Assembly: GCA_016342355.1 (NCBI GenBank)
Contig: JAEINP010000008.1
Coordinates: forward strand, 61,531-125,530
Source of the DNA: Desulfatibacillum sp.
GTDB lineage: Bacteria; Desulfobacterota; Desulfobacteria; Desulfobacterales; Desulfatibacillaceae
DNA length: 64,000 nt
Direction: 5' to 3'
Shown in pieces: positions 51,754 through 61,193 of the stretch. Positions within the stretch are counted from its first letter, which is position 1. Each line of letters opens with the position of its first letter. Both the position numbers and the translations under genes were made by a program. The notes under the pieces are model-generated. The model ran no database searches. It saw only the letters and a program-made list of their open reading frames with translations, and was not told the origin of the DNA.

Positions 51754-54700
51754 ATGAAACTCAAGCAGCTTGAACTTTGCGGTTTCAAGTCCTTCCCCGA
51801 CAAGACGACCATACCCTTTCCCCAGGGTGTGTCGGCTGTGGTGGGGCCCAACGGCTGCGGCAAGAGTAACATCGTGGACGCCATCCAGTGGGTCACCGGA
51901 GAGCAGAGGGCCAGGCAGCTTCGGGGCAAATCCATGGAGGATGTTATTTTTTCGGGTTCCAAAAGCCGGCCCCCGGTGAACATGGCCGAAGTTTCCATCA
52001 CATTCGCCAACGACAACGGAAGTTGCCCCGAAGAATTCCGCGATTATTCCGAAATCATGGTCACCCGCCGCCTGTACCGTTCCGGAGAGCGGGGATATTT
52101 CATCAACAAACAGCCCTGCCGTCTCAAGGACATCCAGAATCTTCTCATGGGCAGTGGCATCGGCTCGGGCACCTACGCGGTGATCCAGCAGGGAAACCTG
52201 GGCGCCATCACCGAGGCAGGACCGGACGAACGGCGCATTTTTATTGAGGAAGCCGCCGGAATCACCCGGTACAAGGCCCGAAAAAAAGAAGCCCAGTTCA
52301 AGATCAAAAGCACCCGCACCAACCTGTTGCGCGTCATGGACATCATCACCGAGGTGGAGCGCAACATGGCCTCCCTAAGCCGCCAAGCCAAAAAGGCCGA
52401 GCGCTACAAGGAATACAAAAAGCGGATTGAAAAAATTGATATCGCCCTGGCCGCCCTGGAATTCGACCGCTATACAGAACGCATTGCCGAAACCCACAAG
52501 CTACTCCAGGAACTCAAGGACCAGGAGATTTCCCACCTCACCCAGTTGAGTAAACTGGACGCCGCCATGGAAGACATCCGCCAGGAGCGGGCCGCCATGG
52601 CCGATGATGTGAATAAAAAGGAAGTCCGGTGCTTTGAATTGCAGCGCCAGGTGGATCGGATGGAAAACGACCTCCACTATGCCAAAACCGAATCCACACG
52701 GCTGGCTTCCGAGGCCGGGGAACTGGAATCCCAATTGGCCGGACTCAGGGAAAAGCAGGAAAGAATCGTCTCCGACCGAAATACCTGCCGGGAGGATATG
52801 GAAAAAACCGCCCGGGACCTGGAACAAACCCGCGCCCTTTTGACCGATGACGAGCAGGCGGTCACGGGTGTGCGTCACAGCCTGGCCCGACACAAGGCGG
52901 CCCTGGAAGAAGAAAAAGCCCGACTCACCCAGCTTTTGGGCAACGAGGCCAAATACAGCAATATTTACCAAAACGCCACCAACACCAAACAGGACATCGC
53001 CCGCAGGCTCAGGCAGCTTTCCGAGGAAGTGGTCCGCGCAGGCCAGCGTGAGGTGGAAACCAAGCGGGGCCTTGCCGATGCCGAGGAAAACCTGGAAGGC
53101 ATTTTGGAGGAAGCCGAGTCCATCAAGGGGGAACTGGTATACATCGAGCAGGCCCTGGAGGAAAAACGCGCGGACCTGGGGGACCAGCTAAGAAAGGTCC
53201 AGACACTGGACATGGAGCGCACCAAAGCCAAATCCCAGTTCAGCACCCTCAAACGCATGGAAGGCAACCTGGAATGGTTTCAAAAAGGCGTCCGGGAAGT
53301 GGTTTCCTGGGACCAGGAAACACACAAGGACCAATCCCGCATTCTGGGGGTTCTGGCCGATATGGTCAAGCCTGAGCCCGGATACGAGGAAGCCGTGGAA
53401 GCGGCCCTGGGCGAGGCCTTGCAGTTTGTCATCGTAAAAGACAAGCAAGCCGCCCTGGACGCCATGGGACATCTTGCCTCCACCAAAAAAGGCCAGGCCG
53501 GTTTCATGCCCGTTTCCTGGGTGGATGCGGGCTTCAAGCCAGGGTCCCTGGATCACGATAATTCCCTGCTCAGGCACGTGGAAATAAACCGGGGCTGTGA
53601 GCATTTGGTCAGGAGCCTGTTGTCAGACGTCCTGGTTGCGGAAGACGCTCAATCCGCTGTGGAATTGAAAAACGGATACAACAATCTCACCGTGGTCACG
53701 CGGGACGGCGTGGTGCTGGTTTCGCCCCGGGGCATTGTGGGAGGAGGCCAGGATTCTACGGGCCCTGGCATCCTGGCCCAAAGGCAGCAGTTGCTTAAAC
53801 TGGAGGAAACCATCGCCGCCCTGGACGTGAATCTTGCTGCGGCCAAGGAAAAACAGGAAATCCTGGAAAAGGAAACCCGGGGCCTGGAAACCGACCTCCA
53901 GAAAATGGTGGAAGGCCTACGCGACCTGGGCCGGGAGGAAATGGAAGCCCAAAAGGAGGTTTCCCGCCTCAAGGAGGACTGCAAACAGGCTGCCCGCCAT
54001 CACCAGATTGTGTTGGCCGAGCAGGACCAGCTCATGGGCGAGGAAGATGACGCAGAGGCCGAATTGGCCCGCTATAAAGCCCTGGTGGACGAAGCGGTTA
54101 ACGAGGTGAAGCAGGCGGAAGAAGCCGTTAAACAGGCGGCCATCCAGGTGGCGCAGGCCGAGGCCGAACTGGACGGTTTTTCCGAAAGAACCACGGATCT
54201 GCGGGTGGAAATCAGCGCCATGTCAGCCAGACTGGACAATCACAAGGAAACCTTTGTGCGTTTGGCCGAATTCGAGGAGGAAAACCAGAAAAGGCTGGAA
54301 TACACGGAACGGGAAGCCTTGCGCAGAAGGACTTTTTCCGGCCAGTCCTCCGAAAAAATCGCCGAACTGGAAGCAAAACTTACGGACTCCTATACCCACC
54401 TGACCCAGGCGAAGGAAGCACTGGAAAAGGTGGAGATCTCCCGCCAGCAGATTGAGGCTGAACTTCAGGAAAGCGACGCCATGCAGGCCAAGATCAAAAA
54501 CCAACGGGAAACCCACAGGGAAAAGGTCCGGGACCTGGAACTTTCCCAATCCCAACGCAAGGTACGCCAGGAAGCCGTGGCCGCCCGGATCATGGAAAAA
54601 CTGGGCCGCACCCTCCATCAGGCCAGACATGACGAAGGCCTGCCCGATCTGAACGAGCCCAAAGCCGCTGACGAAGCCGCCCGCGAAATGGAAGATTTAC

Positions 54701-55329
54701 GCGAGAAAATCGGCCGCATGGGGGACGTGCATCTGGGCGCCATCAATGAATACGAAGCCCTGGAAGAACGATACGACTTCCTCACCAAACAGCGGGACGA
54801 TCTTATGCACGCCATAGAGTCCCTGGAAAAAGTCATTCGTAAAATAAACCGCTTTACCCAGAGCAAATTCATGGAAACCTTTAAGGCGGTGAACGAAAAA
54901 CTCGCCCTTGTGTTTCCCCGCCTGTTCCATGGAGGCGGAGCGGAAATCACCCTCTCGGAGCCGGACAAACCCCTGGAAACCGGCGTGGAATACGAAATCC
55001 GGCCCCAGGGTAAAAAGCTCATCCGCATGAGTCTGCTATCGGGCGGCGAAAAGGCCCTGGCAGCCATTGCCTTTGTATTCGCCATCTTTCTCATCAAGCC
55101 CGCGTCCTTTTGTCTTATGGACGAGATTGACGCGCCTCTTGACGATGCCAATGTTTCGCGGTTTAATGAGTTGTTGAAGCTGATAGGGGAAAAATCCCAA
55201 ATCGTCATGGTAACCCATAACAAGAAGTCCATGGAATTCGCCGACATCCTTTACGGGATCACCATGGAGAACAAAGGCGTCTCCAAGGTGGTATCGGTGA
55301 ATCTGGAAAGATCTCAGGAAGCCGCATGA
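51754..55329 (+). CDS. smc: Chromosome segregation SMC ATPase
   Basis: A 1191-residue structural-maintenance-of-chromosomes protein, normal length. It has Walker A VVGPNGCGKSNIVDAIQWVTG at residues of about 29-49 and then a long coiled coil. A hinge lies near residues 525-660 (ILGVLADMVKPEPGYEEAVEAAL start, then DGVVLVSPRGIVGGGQ), with a second coiled coil after it. The head C-terminal half carries signature LLSGGEKALAAIAFVFAIF and Walker B FCLMDEIDAPLDD. It condenses and segregates DNA with ScpA/ScpB. It overlaps ftsY by 4 nt, a common linkage. Confidence 0.97.
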   Translation: MKLKQLELCGFKSFPDKTTIPFPQGVSAVVGPNGCGKSNIVDAIQWVTGEQRARQLRGKSMEDVIFSGSKSRPPVNMAEVSITFANDNGSCPEEFRDYSEIMVTRRLYRSGERGYFINKQPCRLKDIQNLLMGSGIGSGTYAVIQQGNLGAITEAGPDERRIFIEEAAGITRYKARKKEAQFKIKSTRTNLLRVMDIITEVERNMASLSRQAKKAERYKEYKKRIEKIDIALAALEFDRYTERIAETHKLLQELKDQEISHLTQLSKLDAAMEDIRQERAAMADDVNKKEVRCFELQRQVDRMENDLHYAKTESTRLASEAGELESQLAGLREKQERIVSDRNTCREDMEKTARDLEQTRALLTDDEQAVTGVRHSLARHKAALEEEKARLTQLLGNEAKYSNIYQNATNTKQDIARRLRQLSEEVVRAGQREVETKRGLADAEENLEGILEEAESIKGELVYIEQALEEKRADLGDQLRKVQTLDMERTKAKSQFSTLKRMEGNLEWFQKGVREVVSWDQETHKDQSRILGVLADMVKPEPGYEEAVEAALGEALQFVIVKDKQAALDAMGHLASTKKGQAGFMPVSWVDAGFKPGSLDHDNSLLRHVEINRGCEHLVRSLLSDVLVAEDAQSAVELKNGYNNLTVVTRDGVVLVSPRGIVGGGQDSTGPGILAQRQQLLKLEETIAALDVNLAAAKEKQEILEKETRGLETDLQKMVEGLRDLGREEMEAQKEVSRLKEDCKQAARHHQIVLAEQDQLMGEEDDAEAELARYKALVDEAVNEVKQAEEAVKQAAIQVAQAEAELDGFSERTTDLRVEISAMSARLDNHKETFVRLAEFEEENQKRLEYTEREALRRRTFSGQSSEKIAELEAKLTDSYTHLTQAKEALEKVEISRQQIEAELQESDAMQAKIKNQRETHREKVRDLELSQSQRKVRQEAVAARIMEKLGRTLHQARHDEGLPDLNEPKAADEAAREMEDLREKIGRMGDVHLGAINEYEALEERYDFLTKQRDDLMHAIESLEKVIRKINRFTQSKFMETFKAVNEKLALVFPRLFHGGGAEITLSEPDKPLETGVEYEIRPQGKKLIRMSLLSGGEKALAAIAFVFAIFLIKPASFCLMDEIDAPLDDANVSRFNELLKLIGEKSQIVMVTHNKKSMEFADILYGITMENKGVSKVVSVNLERSQEAA

Positions 55330-56402
55330 GTTGGTTCAAGAAAAACGACAAGGCAGACAAAGCCCCAGAGGCTAAAGACGATCAACCCCAAAAGCCCGCC
55401 GCCCCCCGGGACTCTCCCGGGAAAGCAGCCTCGGTAACTATGGAAAATGTGGCTCCCGTGGAAACTCCCCCTCCTGGGTCCGCCCCGCAGGATGCTGGTT
55501 TTGGGGCGAAATTGCGAGAGAAACTGGCCAAGACCCGGGATGTCCTGAACACTCCCATTGAAGATCTTTTCACCACCAAAACAGAGCTTACGGTGGAGAC
55601 CCTGGAGAATTTGGAAGAAACCCTGATCATGGCGGACATGGGTGTGTCCACAGTCATGGATCTCATGGCGCCCATTGCCGAAAAGGTGAAGAAAAAACAG
55701 ATCACCTCCTCCAAGGATCTTCGGGCCGCCCTGACCGAGGTAATGCTGGACCTGATCAAGCCCGTCCATGAAAACATGGCGCTTCCGCAAAAAAAGCCCC
55801 TCGTCATCATGGTAGTTGGAGTCAACGGCGTGGGCAAGACCACCACCATAGGCAAACTGGCCGCCAATTTCAAAAACCAGGGAAAAAAGGTCATGCTGGT
55901 GGCTGCCGACACGTTCCGGGCTGCCGCCGTGGAGCAATTGGAAATCTGGGCCGAACGCGCCGGAGTCCAGATTGTCCGCCATCGGGACAATTCAGATCCC
56001 GCTGCAGTGGCCTTTGACGGCGTGGCCGCCGCCGAAGCCCGGGGTATGGATGTGGTGATTATTGACACGGCCGGCAGGCTTCACACCAAAGTCAACCTCA
56101 TGGAGGAGTTGAAGAAAATCCGCCGCAGTTGCGCCAAAAGCCTGCCCGGCACTCCCCATGAAACATGGCTGGTCATTGACGCCAACACGGGCCAGAACGC
56201 CGTCAGCCAAGCCCGTCTGTTCCATGAGGCTATCGGGATCACGGGCCTGGTGCTCACCAAGGTGGACGGCACGGCAAAAGGCGGCATTGTAGTGAGCATT
56301 TGCCATGACCTGGAGGTGCCCATACGCTATATAGGGCTGGGGGAAAATGCAGAGGACCTGAGGGAATTTGATGCAAGAGAATTCATCAAGGCCCTGTTTT
56401 AG
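55326..56402 (+). CDS. ftsY: Signal recognition particle receptor FtsY
   Basis: A 358-residue SRP receptor GTPase. A short charged N-terminal A region (residues 1-55, Lys/Ala/Pro-rich) is followed by the N domain and G domain. GTPase motifs: G1 [52 protein letters not shown] and [16 protein letters not shown]. It docks ribosome-SRP complexes at the membrane. The A region is shorter than in E. coli, as is common outside gammaproteobacteria. Confidence 0.97.
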   Translation: MSWFKKNDKADKAPEAKDDQPQKPAAPRDSPGKAASVTMENVAPVETPPPGSAPQDAGFGAKLREKLAKTRDVLNTPIEDLFTTKTELTVETLENLEETLIMADMGVSTVMDLMAPIAEKVKKKQITSSKDLRAALTEVMLDLIKPVHENMALPQKKPLVIMVVGVNGVGKTTTIGKLAANFKNQGKKVMLVAADTFRAAAVEQLEIWAERAGVQIVRHRDNSDPAAVAFDGVAAAEARGMDVVIIDTAGRLHTKVNLMEELKKIRRSCAKSLPGTPHETWLVIDANTGQNAVSQARLFHEAIGITGLVLTKVDGTAKGGIVVSICHDLEVPIRYIGLGENAEDLREFDAREFIKALF

Positions 56403-56466
56403 GGGCTGCGATGGGGGTAAAAATTTATAAAAGCCCTGTTTTAAGGGTTTTTTAGGTATTTTGGGA

Positions 56467-56495
56467 TTGACAATACTTTTTTATCCGGTTACAGT
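56467..56495 (+). promoter_or_regulatory. Sigma-70-type promoter for the HU gene
   Basis: TTGACA, a 17-base spacer, then TACAGT. The -35 box is perfect and the -10 box matches 4 of 6. The start would be about 75 nt before the HU ATG. The ribosome site is AAAGGGGGGAAG. Confidence 0.55.
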
Positions 56496-56574
56496 TTCGT
56501 AAATTTCCACAAGAAGTGCAGTATTGAATTAGTTCCACTTCACGTTTTCTTACTATGAAAAGGGGGGAAGAAAC

Positions 56575-56847
56575 ATGACGAAGCCCGAACTGATCGAAAA
56601 GATGGCCACGGACGCCCAGATTACCAAAATCCAGGCAACGGCGGCCCTCAAGTCCTTTACCGAGGGAGTCAAAATGGCTCTTAAGAAAAAGGACGGCAAA
56701 CTGACCCTTGTCGGCTTTGGCACTTTTTCCAAAGTGCGCAGGAAAGCCCGCAAAGGACGCAACCCTCAAACAGGCGAGCCCATCAAGATCAAAGCCTCCA
56801 ATGCTGTTAAGTTCAAACCCGGCAAGGCCCTGAAAGAATCCATCTAA
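56575..56847 (+). CDS. HU/IHF-family DNA-binding protein
   Basis: A 90-residue, full-length HU-like protein: MTKPELIEKMATDAQITKIQ start, the conserved GFGTFSKVRRKARKGRNPQT arm with the intercalating Pro (GRNPQTGEPIKI) and the FKPGKALKESI end. It bends DNA and shapes the nucleoid. It is a single-gene transcript: a sigma-70-type promoter precedes it and a terminator hairpin follows. Confidence 0.97.
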   Translation: MTKPELIEKMATDAQITKIQATAALKSFTEGVKMALKKKDGKLTLVGFGTFSKVRRKARKGRNPQTGEPIKIKASNAVKFKPGKALKESI

Positions 56848-56912
56848 CTTTTTTCCCGACGATCCGGACTCTGCCCAAACCAAAAAAGTTGAAAAAAGTT
56901 TATGTTAGACCC

Positions 56913-56956
56913 AAACAGGTGGACTGTGCCAAAAGCGCGCTCCACCTGTTTCTTTA
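56913..56956 (+). terminator. Terminator after the HU gene
   Basis: A perfect 11-bp stem AAACAGGTGGA/TCCACCTGTTT around a 17-nt loop, followed by CTTTAT. It lies 65 nt after the HU stop. Confidence 0.75.
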
Positions 56957-57008
56957 TGGTCAAAAAGCACAATAATCCCTAACTTTTCATAAAAAACGGG
57001 AGGGCCGG

Positions 57009-57878
57009 TTGAAAGCCCAGGCACACAATATAAAAATCATCAACAATCAGTCTCCCGGCATAATGTCAAACCTGAACCCCTTGGCCATGCTGAAAAGCCT
57101 TTGGCAGGCGCGTTGGCTCTTGATTCCCCTGGCCAGGCGTCAATTGGCGGTGAGATACAAGGGATCCCACCTGGGTTTTTTATGGACATTGCTCAATCCA
57201 CTGGCCTTGTTAGCGATTTACACCTTTGTTTTTTCCGTGGTCTTACAGGCCCGATGGCCTCGGGGTTCCGAAGGCGCCCACGGGGAATTCGCCCTGGCTC
57301 TTTTTGCCGGGCTTATCCCGTTTAACTTTCTTTCCGAAGCCCTTCAGGCCACCCCAAACATCATATCGGCAAATAGGACCTATATTAAGAAAATGGCCTT
57401 TCCCCTGGAAATTCTCCCTCTTGTCGGCCTGGGGCCTGTCCTGGTCCAGTCGCTATGCAGTGTGCTCATCTTATTAGCCGGAATCCGGGTGATCCTGGGT
57501 CCAATCCCCAGCACTGCCCTGGTTCTGCCTCTGGTTTATTTCCCCCTCATGCTTTTAAGCATGGGGCTGTGCTGGTTTATCGCCGCAGTGGGGGTGTATG
57601 TGCGGGATACGGCGCATATCCTGAACATCGGCCTGCTCATGCTCTTCTTCCTGACCCCAATTTTTTATCCCATAAGCGCCATACCTCAGGCATTCAGGGC
57701 CTATGCACACTTAAACCCGCTATGCCTGCTTGTGGAATCCTTCCGAAACGCAGCCGTATGGGGAAGCCTGCCCGGTCCATGGATCTTTTGCCTGATCTGT
57801 CTGGCATCCCTGGTGATTTGTCAGGCAGGCTATGCATTTTTTATGGCCAGAAAAAATGATTTTGCCGATCTGGTTTAA
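57009..57878 (+). CDS. ABC-2 type polysaccharide/polyol-phosphate export permease without a neighbouring ATPase
   Basis: A 289-residue permease of the Wzm/KpsM/TagG class. TTG 57009 is favoured by GGGAGGG six bases upstream; ATG 57063 (MSNLNPLAML) is possible. Six membrane helices are visible. The family pattern is ARRQLAVRYKGSHLGFLWTL at the start, LIPFNFLSEALQATPNII and LTPIFYPISAIPQAF. The entry helix carries RYKGSHLG, the usual interface with the nucleotide-binding partner. No ATPase gene is near; convergent small genes follow. Confidence 0.87.
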   Translation: MKAQAHNIKIINNQSPGIMSNLNPLAMLKSLWQARWLLIPLARRQLAVRYKGSHLGFLWTLLNPLALLAIYTFVFSVVLQARWPRGSEGAHGEFALALFAGLIPFNFLSEALQATPNIISANRTYIKKMAFPLEILPLVGLGPVLVQSLCSVLILLAGIRVILGPIPSTALVLPLVYFPLMLLSMGLCWFIAAVGVYVRDTAHILNIGLLMLFFLTPIFYPISAIPQAFRAYAHLNPLCLLVESFRNAAVWGSLPGPWIFCLICLASLVICQAGYAFFMARKNDFADLV

Positions 57879-57881
57879 TGA

Positions 57882-58127
57882 CTAGCGACCTGCAATCTCT
57901 CCGGCCAGGAGTTTCTTCAGGCCCTCCAGGGTGCCTTTCCACACGGTTTCCTTGCCTTCTTCCCCGGCCATGATAGCCACAATGATGCTGTCTTCCACAC
58001 TCACTTCAATGGCGATTTCCTCTTCAGCAATGGTGAATACAGCCTCTCCCCATCTTTCGGCGGGAAAGCCCGTGGCCTCGCAGTCATAATCCGTTCTCAT
58101 TTCTACGCTCATTCTGATATCGCTCAT
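57882..58127 (-). CDS. Small uncharacterised acidic protein
   Basis: An 81-residue protein of unknown function with alternating strands (EEIAIEVSVEDSIIVAIMAG) and a final helix (LEGLKKLLAGEI). It has no Cys motif or membrane segment; one Cys lies in YDCEATGFP. Its stop is 3 nt from the convergent ABC permease stop. It is codirectional with the gene upstream, but a terminator hairpin lies between them, so they may be separate transcripts. Confidence 0.62.
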   Translation of the reverse strand: MSDIRMSVEMRTDYDCEATGFPAERWGEAVFTIAEEEIAIEVSVEDSIIVAIMAGEEGKETVWKGTLEGLKKLLAGEIAGR

Positions 58128-58149
58128 GTTTCTCCCCTTGTTTTTTGGC

Positions 58150-58187
58150 TAAAAAAACGGCGGGACTCCTGCCCCGCCGGAAAAAAT
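58150..58187 (-). terminator. Terminator after the Cys-tailed protein gene
   Basis: A 7-bp stem CGGCGGG/CCCGCCG with a short loop (58158-58179), followed on the minus strand by seven T bases. It lies 36 nt after the stop at 58223. Confidence 0.75.
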
Positions 58188-58222
58188 TTCCTTATACGAT
58201 TGGAACGCGCTCCTTCAATATA

Positions 58223-58621
58223 TCAACCGCCGCAACTGCTGCATCCGCAGCCGCAATCCGAACTGTGTCCCCCTGCCATGGCAATGGCTTTCACAATCTC
58301 CCGGTCTTCCGCCTTTTCCACCTTGTCCACCGTGGTTTTGAGGAAAAAACTGTCCGCGTCGATCTGACGGAACAGGGGAACATCCAGGTGCTCAAAGGTG
58401 GTAGCCAGATCCGTCAGCCGCAAAGGCATCACCACGGATTCGCCCACCTGTTTGTCCAGGAGTGAATATTCAAAGGGTGTCATGCCCGCCGGAGCCGCGC
58501 CGAATATGAACTCAAAATGGCACTTGCCCGGGGTGAGATCCATGGAATCCTCGAGGGTTCCCGCTTCAAGCAAGAGTGTCACTTTTGTCAAATTTGCCAC
58601 TTTGATGTTTTCCTGACTCAT
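58223..58621 (-). CDS. Uncharacterised protein with a Cys-rich metal-binding tail
   Basis: A 132-residue protein. The body has FGAAPAGMTPFEYSLLDKQVG and VVMPLRLTDLATTFEHL segments, which recall FKBP/GreA-like beta folds (a weak resemblance). The tail DCGCGCSSCGG is a likely metal site, as in SlyD-type or HypA-like metallochaperone tails. It could be a metal-linked folding factor, but I do not recognise the family. A clean ATG start with upstream GAGGTGAGGACATG. Confidence 0.65.
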   Translation of the reverse strand: MSQENIKVANLTKVTLLLEAGTLEDSMDLTPGKCHFEFIFGAAPAGMTPFEYSLLDKQVGESVVMPLRLTDLATTFEHLDVPLFRQIDADSFFLKTTVDKVEKAEDREIVKAIAMAGGHSSDCGCGCSSCGG

Positions 58622-58740
58622 GTCCTCACCTCACTGTGTTGGTTAATATTACACAAATTATAGGACAGGACCGGGCATTTGGCAAATATCTTCTATCAGT
58701 TTTCCGGAATGCGTCTAAAGATCAATAAGGCCTGCATGGC

Positions 58741-59505
58741 CTAATTCGTCAATTCCTCGTGAACCAGAGGAATGATAAAGCGGGATTGTACTTGGCAGGC
58801 TGTCCCGGGCGCCCTGTGCAAGGCAAGGGCCGCCACATGGAATTTGGTGGGTGTAAGGAGCCGGAAGGCCCAGGCCGCAGGGTCATCTTTCAAATCAGGA
58901 TCAAGGACAATCCGGGGATTCCCGTTTTCAGATACCACAAAGGAAAACTTGTCCAGTCCCATGGAAAGGCCCATGCCTTTCGCTTTTATGTAGGATTCCT
59001 TCAAAGTCCAGATATTAAAAAAAAGCCGTCGTTGGGCGTATTCGGGAACCTGGGTGAGCATCGTGGACTCATCCGTAGAAAAATAGCGGGTTGCAAGGCG
59101 CTCGAAATCCCGTTGCCTGTCCCAACGCTCCACATCGACCCCCACCGGATGTTCCAGGGCAACGGCGCAAGCTATCAGTCCGTGGGTATGGGCCAGGTTG
59201 AAGTGCAAGGGAGGACTCTGGCTGTCCTGGACTATCTCCGGTTTTCCGTGCATATTTCGCCGGAACCGCCATTCATGGGGCTTTGTGGAAGAATACCGGG
59301 AAAGGACGCAACGGGCCACAGCACGGGTTATCAGGCTGGAATGCCGGTGCCAAGGCATAATGTAGCGGACCTGCTTTTCCTGCTCATCAGGCGTAAGAAG
59401 GGAATGATAGGAAACCAGAAGATCCGGATCCCGAATTTCCTCCGGGCAGGTAAACCATACATGGACCTGCCCTGGCGCCAATTTTAACAAGGGCAGGTCG
59501 TTCAC
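58741..59505 (-). CDS. Sfp-type 4'-phosphopantetheinyl transferase
   Basis: About 254 residues from GTG 59505 (VNDLPLLKLAPGQ), with AGGAG ten bases upstream; the open frame starts from TTG 59523. It loads the phosphopantetheine arm onto carrier proteins. The motifs are the family pair: GVDVERWDRQRDFERLA for magnesium and CoA, and IWTLKESYIKAKGMGLSMGL with the catalytic Lys. It follows PfaD by 21 nt, so it very probably activates the acyl carrier domains of this Pfa synthase. Confidence 0.93.
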   Translation of the reverse strand: MNDLPLLKLAPGQVHVWFTCPEEIRDPDLLVSYHSLLTPDEQEKQVRYIMPWHRHSSLITRAVARCVLSRYSSTKPHEWRFRRNMHGKPEIVQDSQSPPLHFNLAHTHGLIACAVALEHPVGVDVERWDRQRDFERLATRYFSTDESTMLTQVPEYAQRRLFFNIWTLKESYIKAKGMGLSMGLDKFSFVVSENGNPRIVLDPDLKDDPAAWAFRLLTPTKFHVAALALHRAPGTACQVQSRFIIPLVHEELTN

Positions 59506-59526
59506 AAATGCTATTCTCCTCAAATG

Positions 59527-61152
59527 TCATCCGGCCATTGTCTCGGGCCTGTAAACTGCTATCCGGGAGGGAAAAACCACTCCCAGAGTCCTGATGGCGT
59601 CCAATCGGTGATGATATGCAGCCCCACGCAGGAGATGCCGGGCCACATCTGCAACCTTCCGGTTTTCCGGGGCCTCCAAATCAGTACCCCTTACCCAGGC
59701 ATTGAATGCGCCCATGCACGAGCCGCACCAAATCTGGTAATCCATTTCCCGGCCCGGTTCACCCGTATTGGCCCATCGGGACGACAGCCCCAAATACCAG
59801 CGAAAAATCAGGGCCATTTTCTTTTTGGGATCAGCCTCGGCCTTGGCCACAAGGGCTGGGTCCCGCCTGGAAAAAAACTCTACGGTATTATTCCATACTT
59901 CGTCCAGAGTTTTTTTAAAAATCTGATTTTCCAGCTTTTCCCGTTGATCGCAGGGGATATCTTCGATGGATTCGTACCTGCTGTAAATGTCGTGCAGTTT
60001 AGTAGCCCTGACAGCAAACAGGGACCCTCTTTTTAGCACTTGCACCCTGACACCCAGCTCAAACATGTCCGCAGACGGCGCCATGACCGTATCGGCCATG
60101 TCCGCCTTGGCTAAAAGCCCCTTAACATGGTCAGAGGCCCCTGATTCCACGCAGGCCTGATTCACAGAGCCGGTCACAATATACTCGGCCCCCATGACAA
60201 AGGCGGCCAAAACCGCCTGGGGCGTTCCCATCCCCCCCCCTGCTCCAACCCGCACCGGCGTGGCGTATTTTCGCTGCTCCTGGATTTCGTCCCGCAGGCT
60301 CAGAATGGAAGGGAGAATGGTCACTAGCGCCCGGTTGTCCGTATGCCCGCCCGAGTCCGCCTCCACAGTCACGTCGTCCGCCATGGGAACCTGTCTGGCC
60401 ATGTTGGCCTGTTCTTCCGTAATCTTCCCTGCAGTGATCAATTTGGACAAAATCTTGTCCGGCGCAGGCTCCATAAACCGGCTGGCGACCTCTTTGCGCG
60501 ATACCTTGGCCACAATCCGATTGCCAATAACAATACTCCCTTGCGGGTCCAGGGTCAGGCCCGCCACACGGTATTGCACCACATGGGGGGTGAGGGCCAT
60601 GAATGCGGCGGCCTCCACAGCATTAACCCCATATTTAAGATACAATTCCACAGCGCCCTGCTCCATGGCTGGTTCATGAGGGCTATGGATGAGGTTGAAC
60701 ATATAGGGTCCCCTGGGCAAGGCTTTTTGGATACCCAGTATCGCCTCTTCCACAGCCGAAGGGATCAATCCCCCGGCCCCGAAAGAGCCCAGAAAACCGG
60801 CCTTTCCAAGGGCTGTCACCATTTCCACCGAAGCGATCCCGTTGGCCATGGCCCCGGCATAATAGGGGTAGGCCGTGCCATAGGCTTTTCCAAAATCCGG
60901 ATTTCCCAGGCTTTCCACGGGCAGGGCCGAAGCCATGGCTATCACCGGTGCTCCGGCTCCAGGCTCCCGCACGGGGTCCTGGTTGGCCAGGCCCAGGCGG
61001 CCTCCATTATTCACCACAAACACGGGCCGGGATAAATCCATCAGCATGGCTTTGATTCCGGCTTCATCGTAAACTACCTGGCCCTCGGGCATGCTCCATC
61101 CATAATTAAATGACTGGCCCGACGCAGTTTGGCAAATGGTGTTGTTCGTCAT
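59527..61152 (-). CDS. pfaD: PfaD, FMN enoyl reductase of the Pfa synthase
   Basis: About 541 residues from ATG 61152 (MTNNTICQTASGQSFNYGW); the frame upstream is in the intergenic or PfaC end. It is a 2-nitropropane-dioxygenase-like TIM-barrel flavoprotein that reduces enoyl-thioesters. It shows LGNPDFGKAYGTAYPYYAGA, MFNLIHSPHEPAMEQGAVEL, DDVTVEADSGGHTDNRALV and GAGGGMGTPQAVLAAFVMGA, the usual PfaD path. A helical C-terminal third (RREDP-like, RWANTGEPGREMDYQIWCG) completes the protein. It is normal length. Confidence 0.93.
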   Translation of the reverse strand: MTNNTICQTASGQSFNYGWSMPEGQVVYDEAGIKAMLMDLSRPVFVVNNGGRLGLANQDPVREPGAGAPVIAMASALPVESLGNPDFGKAYGTAYPYYAGAMANGIASVEMVTALGKAGFLGSFGAGGLIPSAVEEAILGIQKALPRGPYMFNLIHSPHEPAMEQGAVELYLKYGVNAVEAAAFMALTPHVVQYRVAGLTLDPQGSIVIGNRIVAKVSRKEVASRFMEPAPDKILSKLITAGKITEEQANMARQVPMADDVTVEADSGGHTDNRALVTILPSILSLRDEIQEQRKYATPVRVGAGGGMGTPQAVLAAFVMGAEYIVTGSVNQACVESGASDHVKGLLAKADMADTVMAPSADMFELGVRVQVLKRGSLFAVRATKLHDIYSRYESIEDIPCDQREKLENQIFKKTLDEVWNNTVEFFSRRDPALVAKAEADPKKKMALIFRWYLGLSSRWANTGEPGREMDYQIWCGSCMGAFNAWVRGTDLEAPENRKVADVARHLLRGAAYHHRLDAIRTLGVVFPSRIAVYRPETMAG

Positions 61153-61193
61153 AAAAGAATCTCCAGATAGAAAAACCAATTTTAAACAGTGTT

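Noticed and set aside
56431..56455. A short GC stem with a T run after ftsY
   Set aside because: The stem is only about four to five pairs with a poor loop; termination there cannot be supported from sequence alone.
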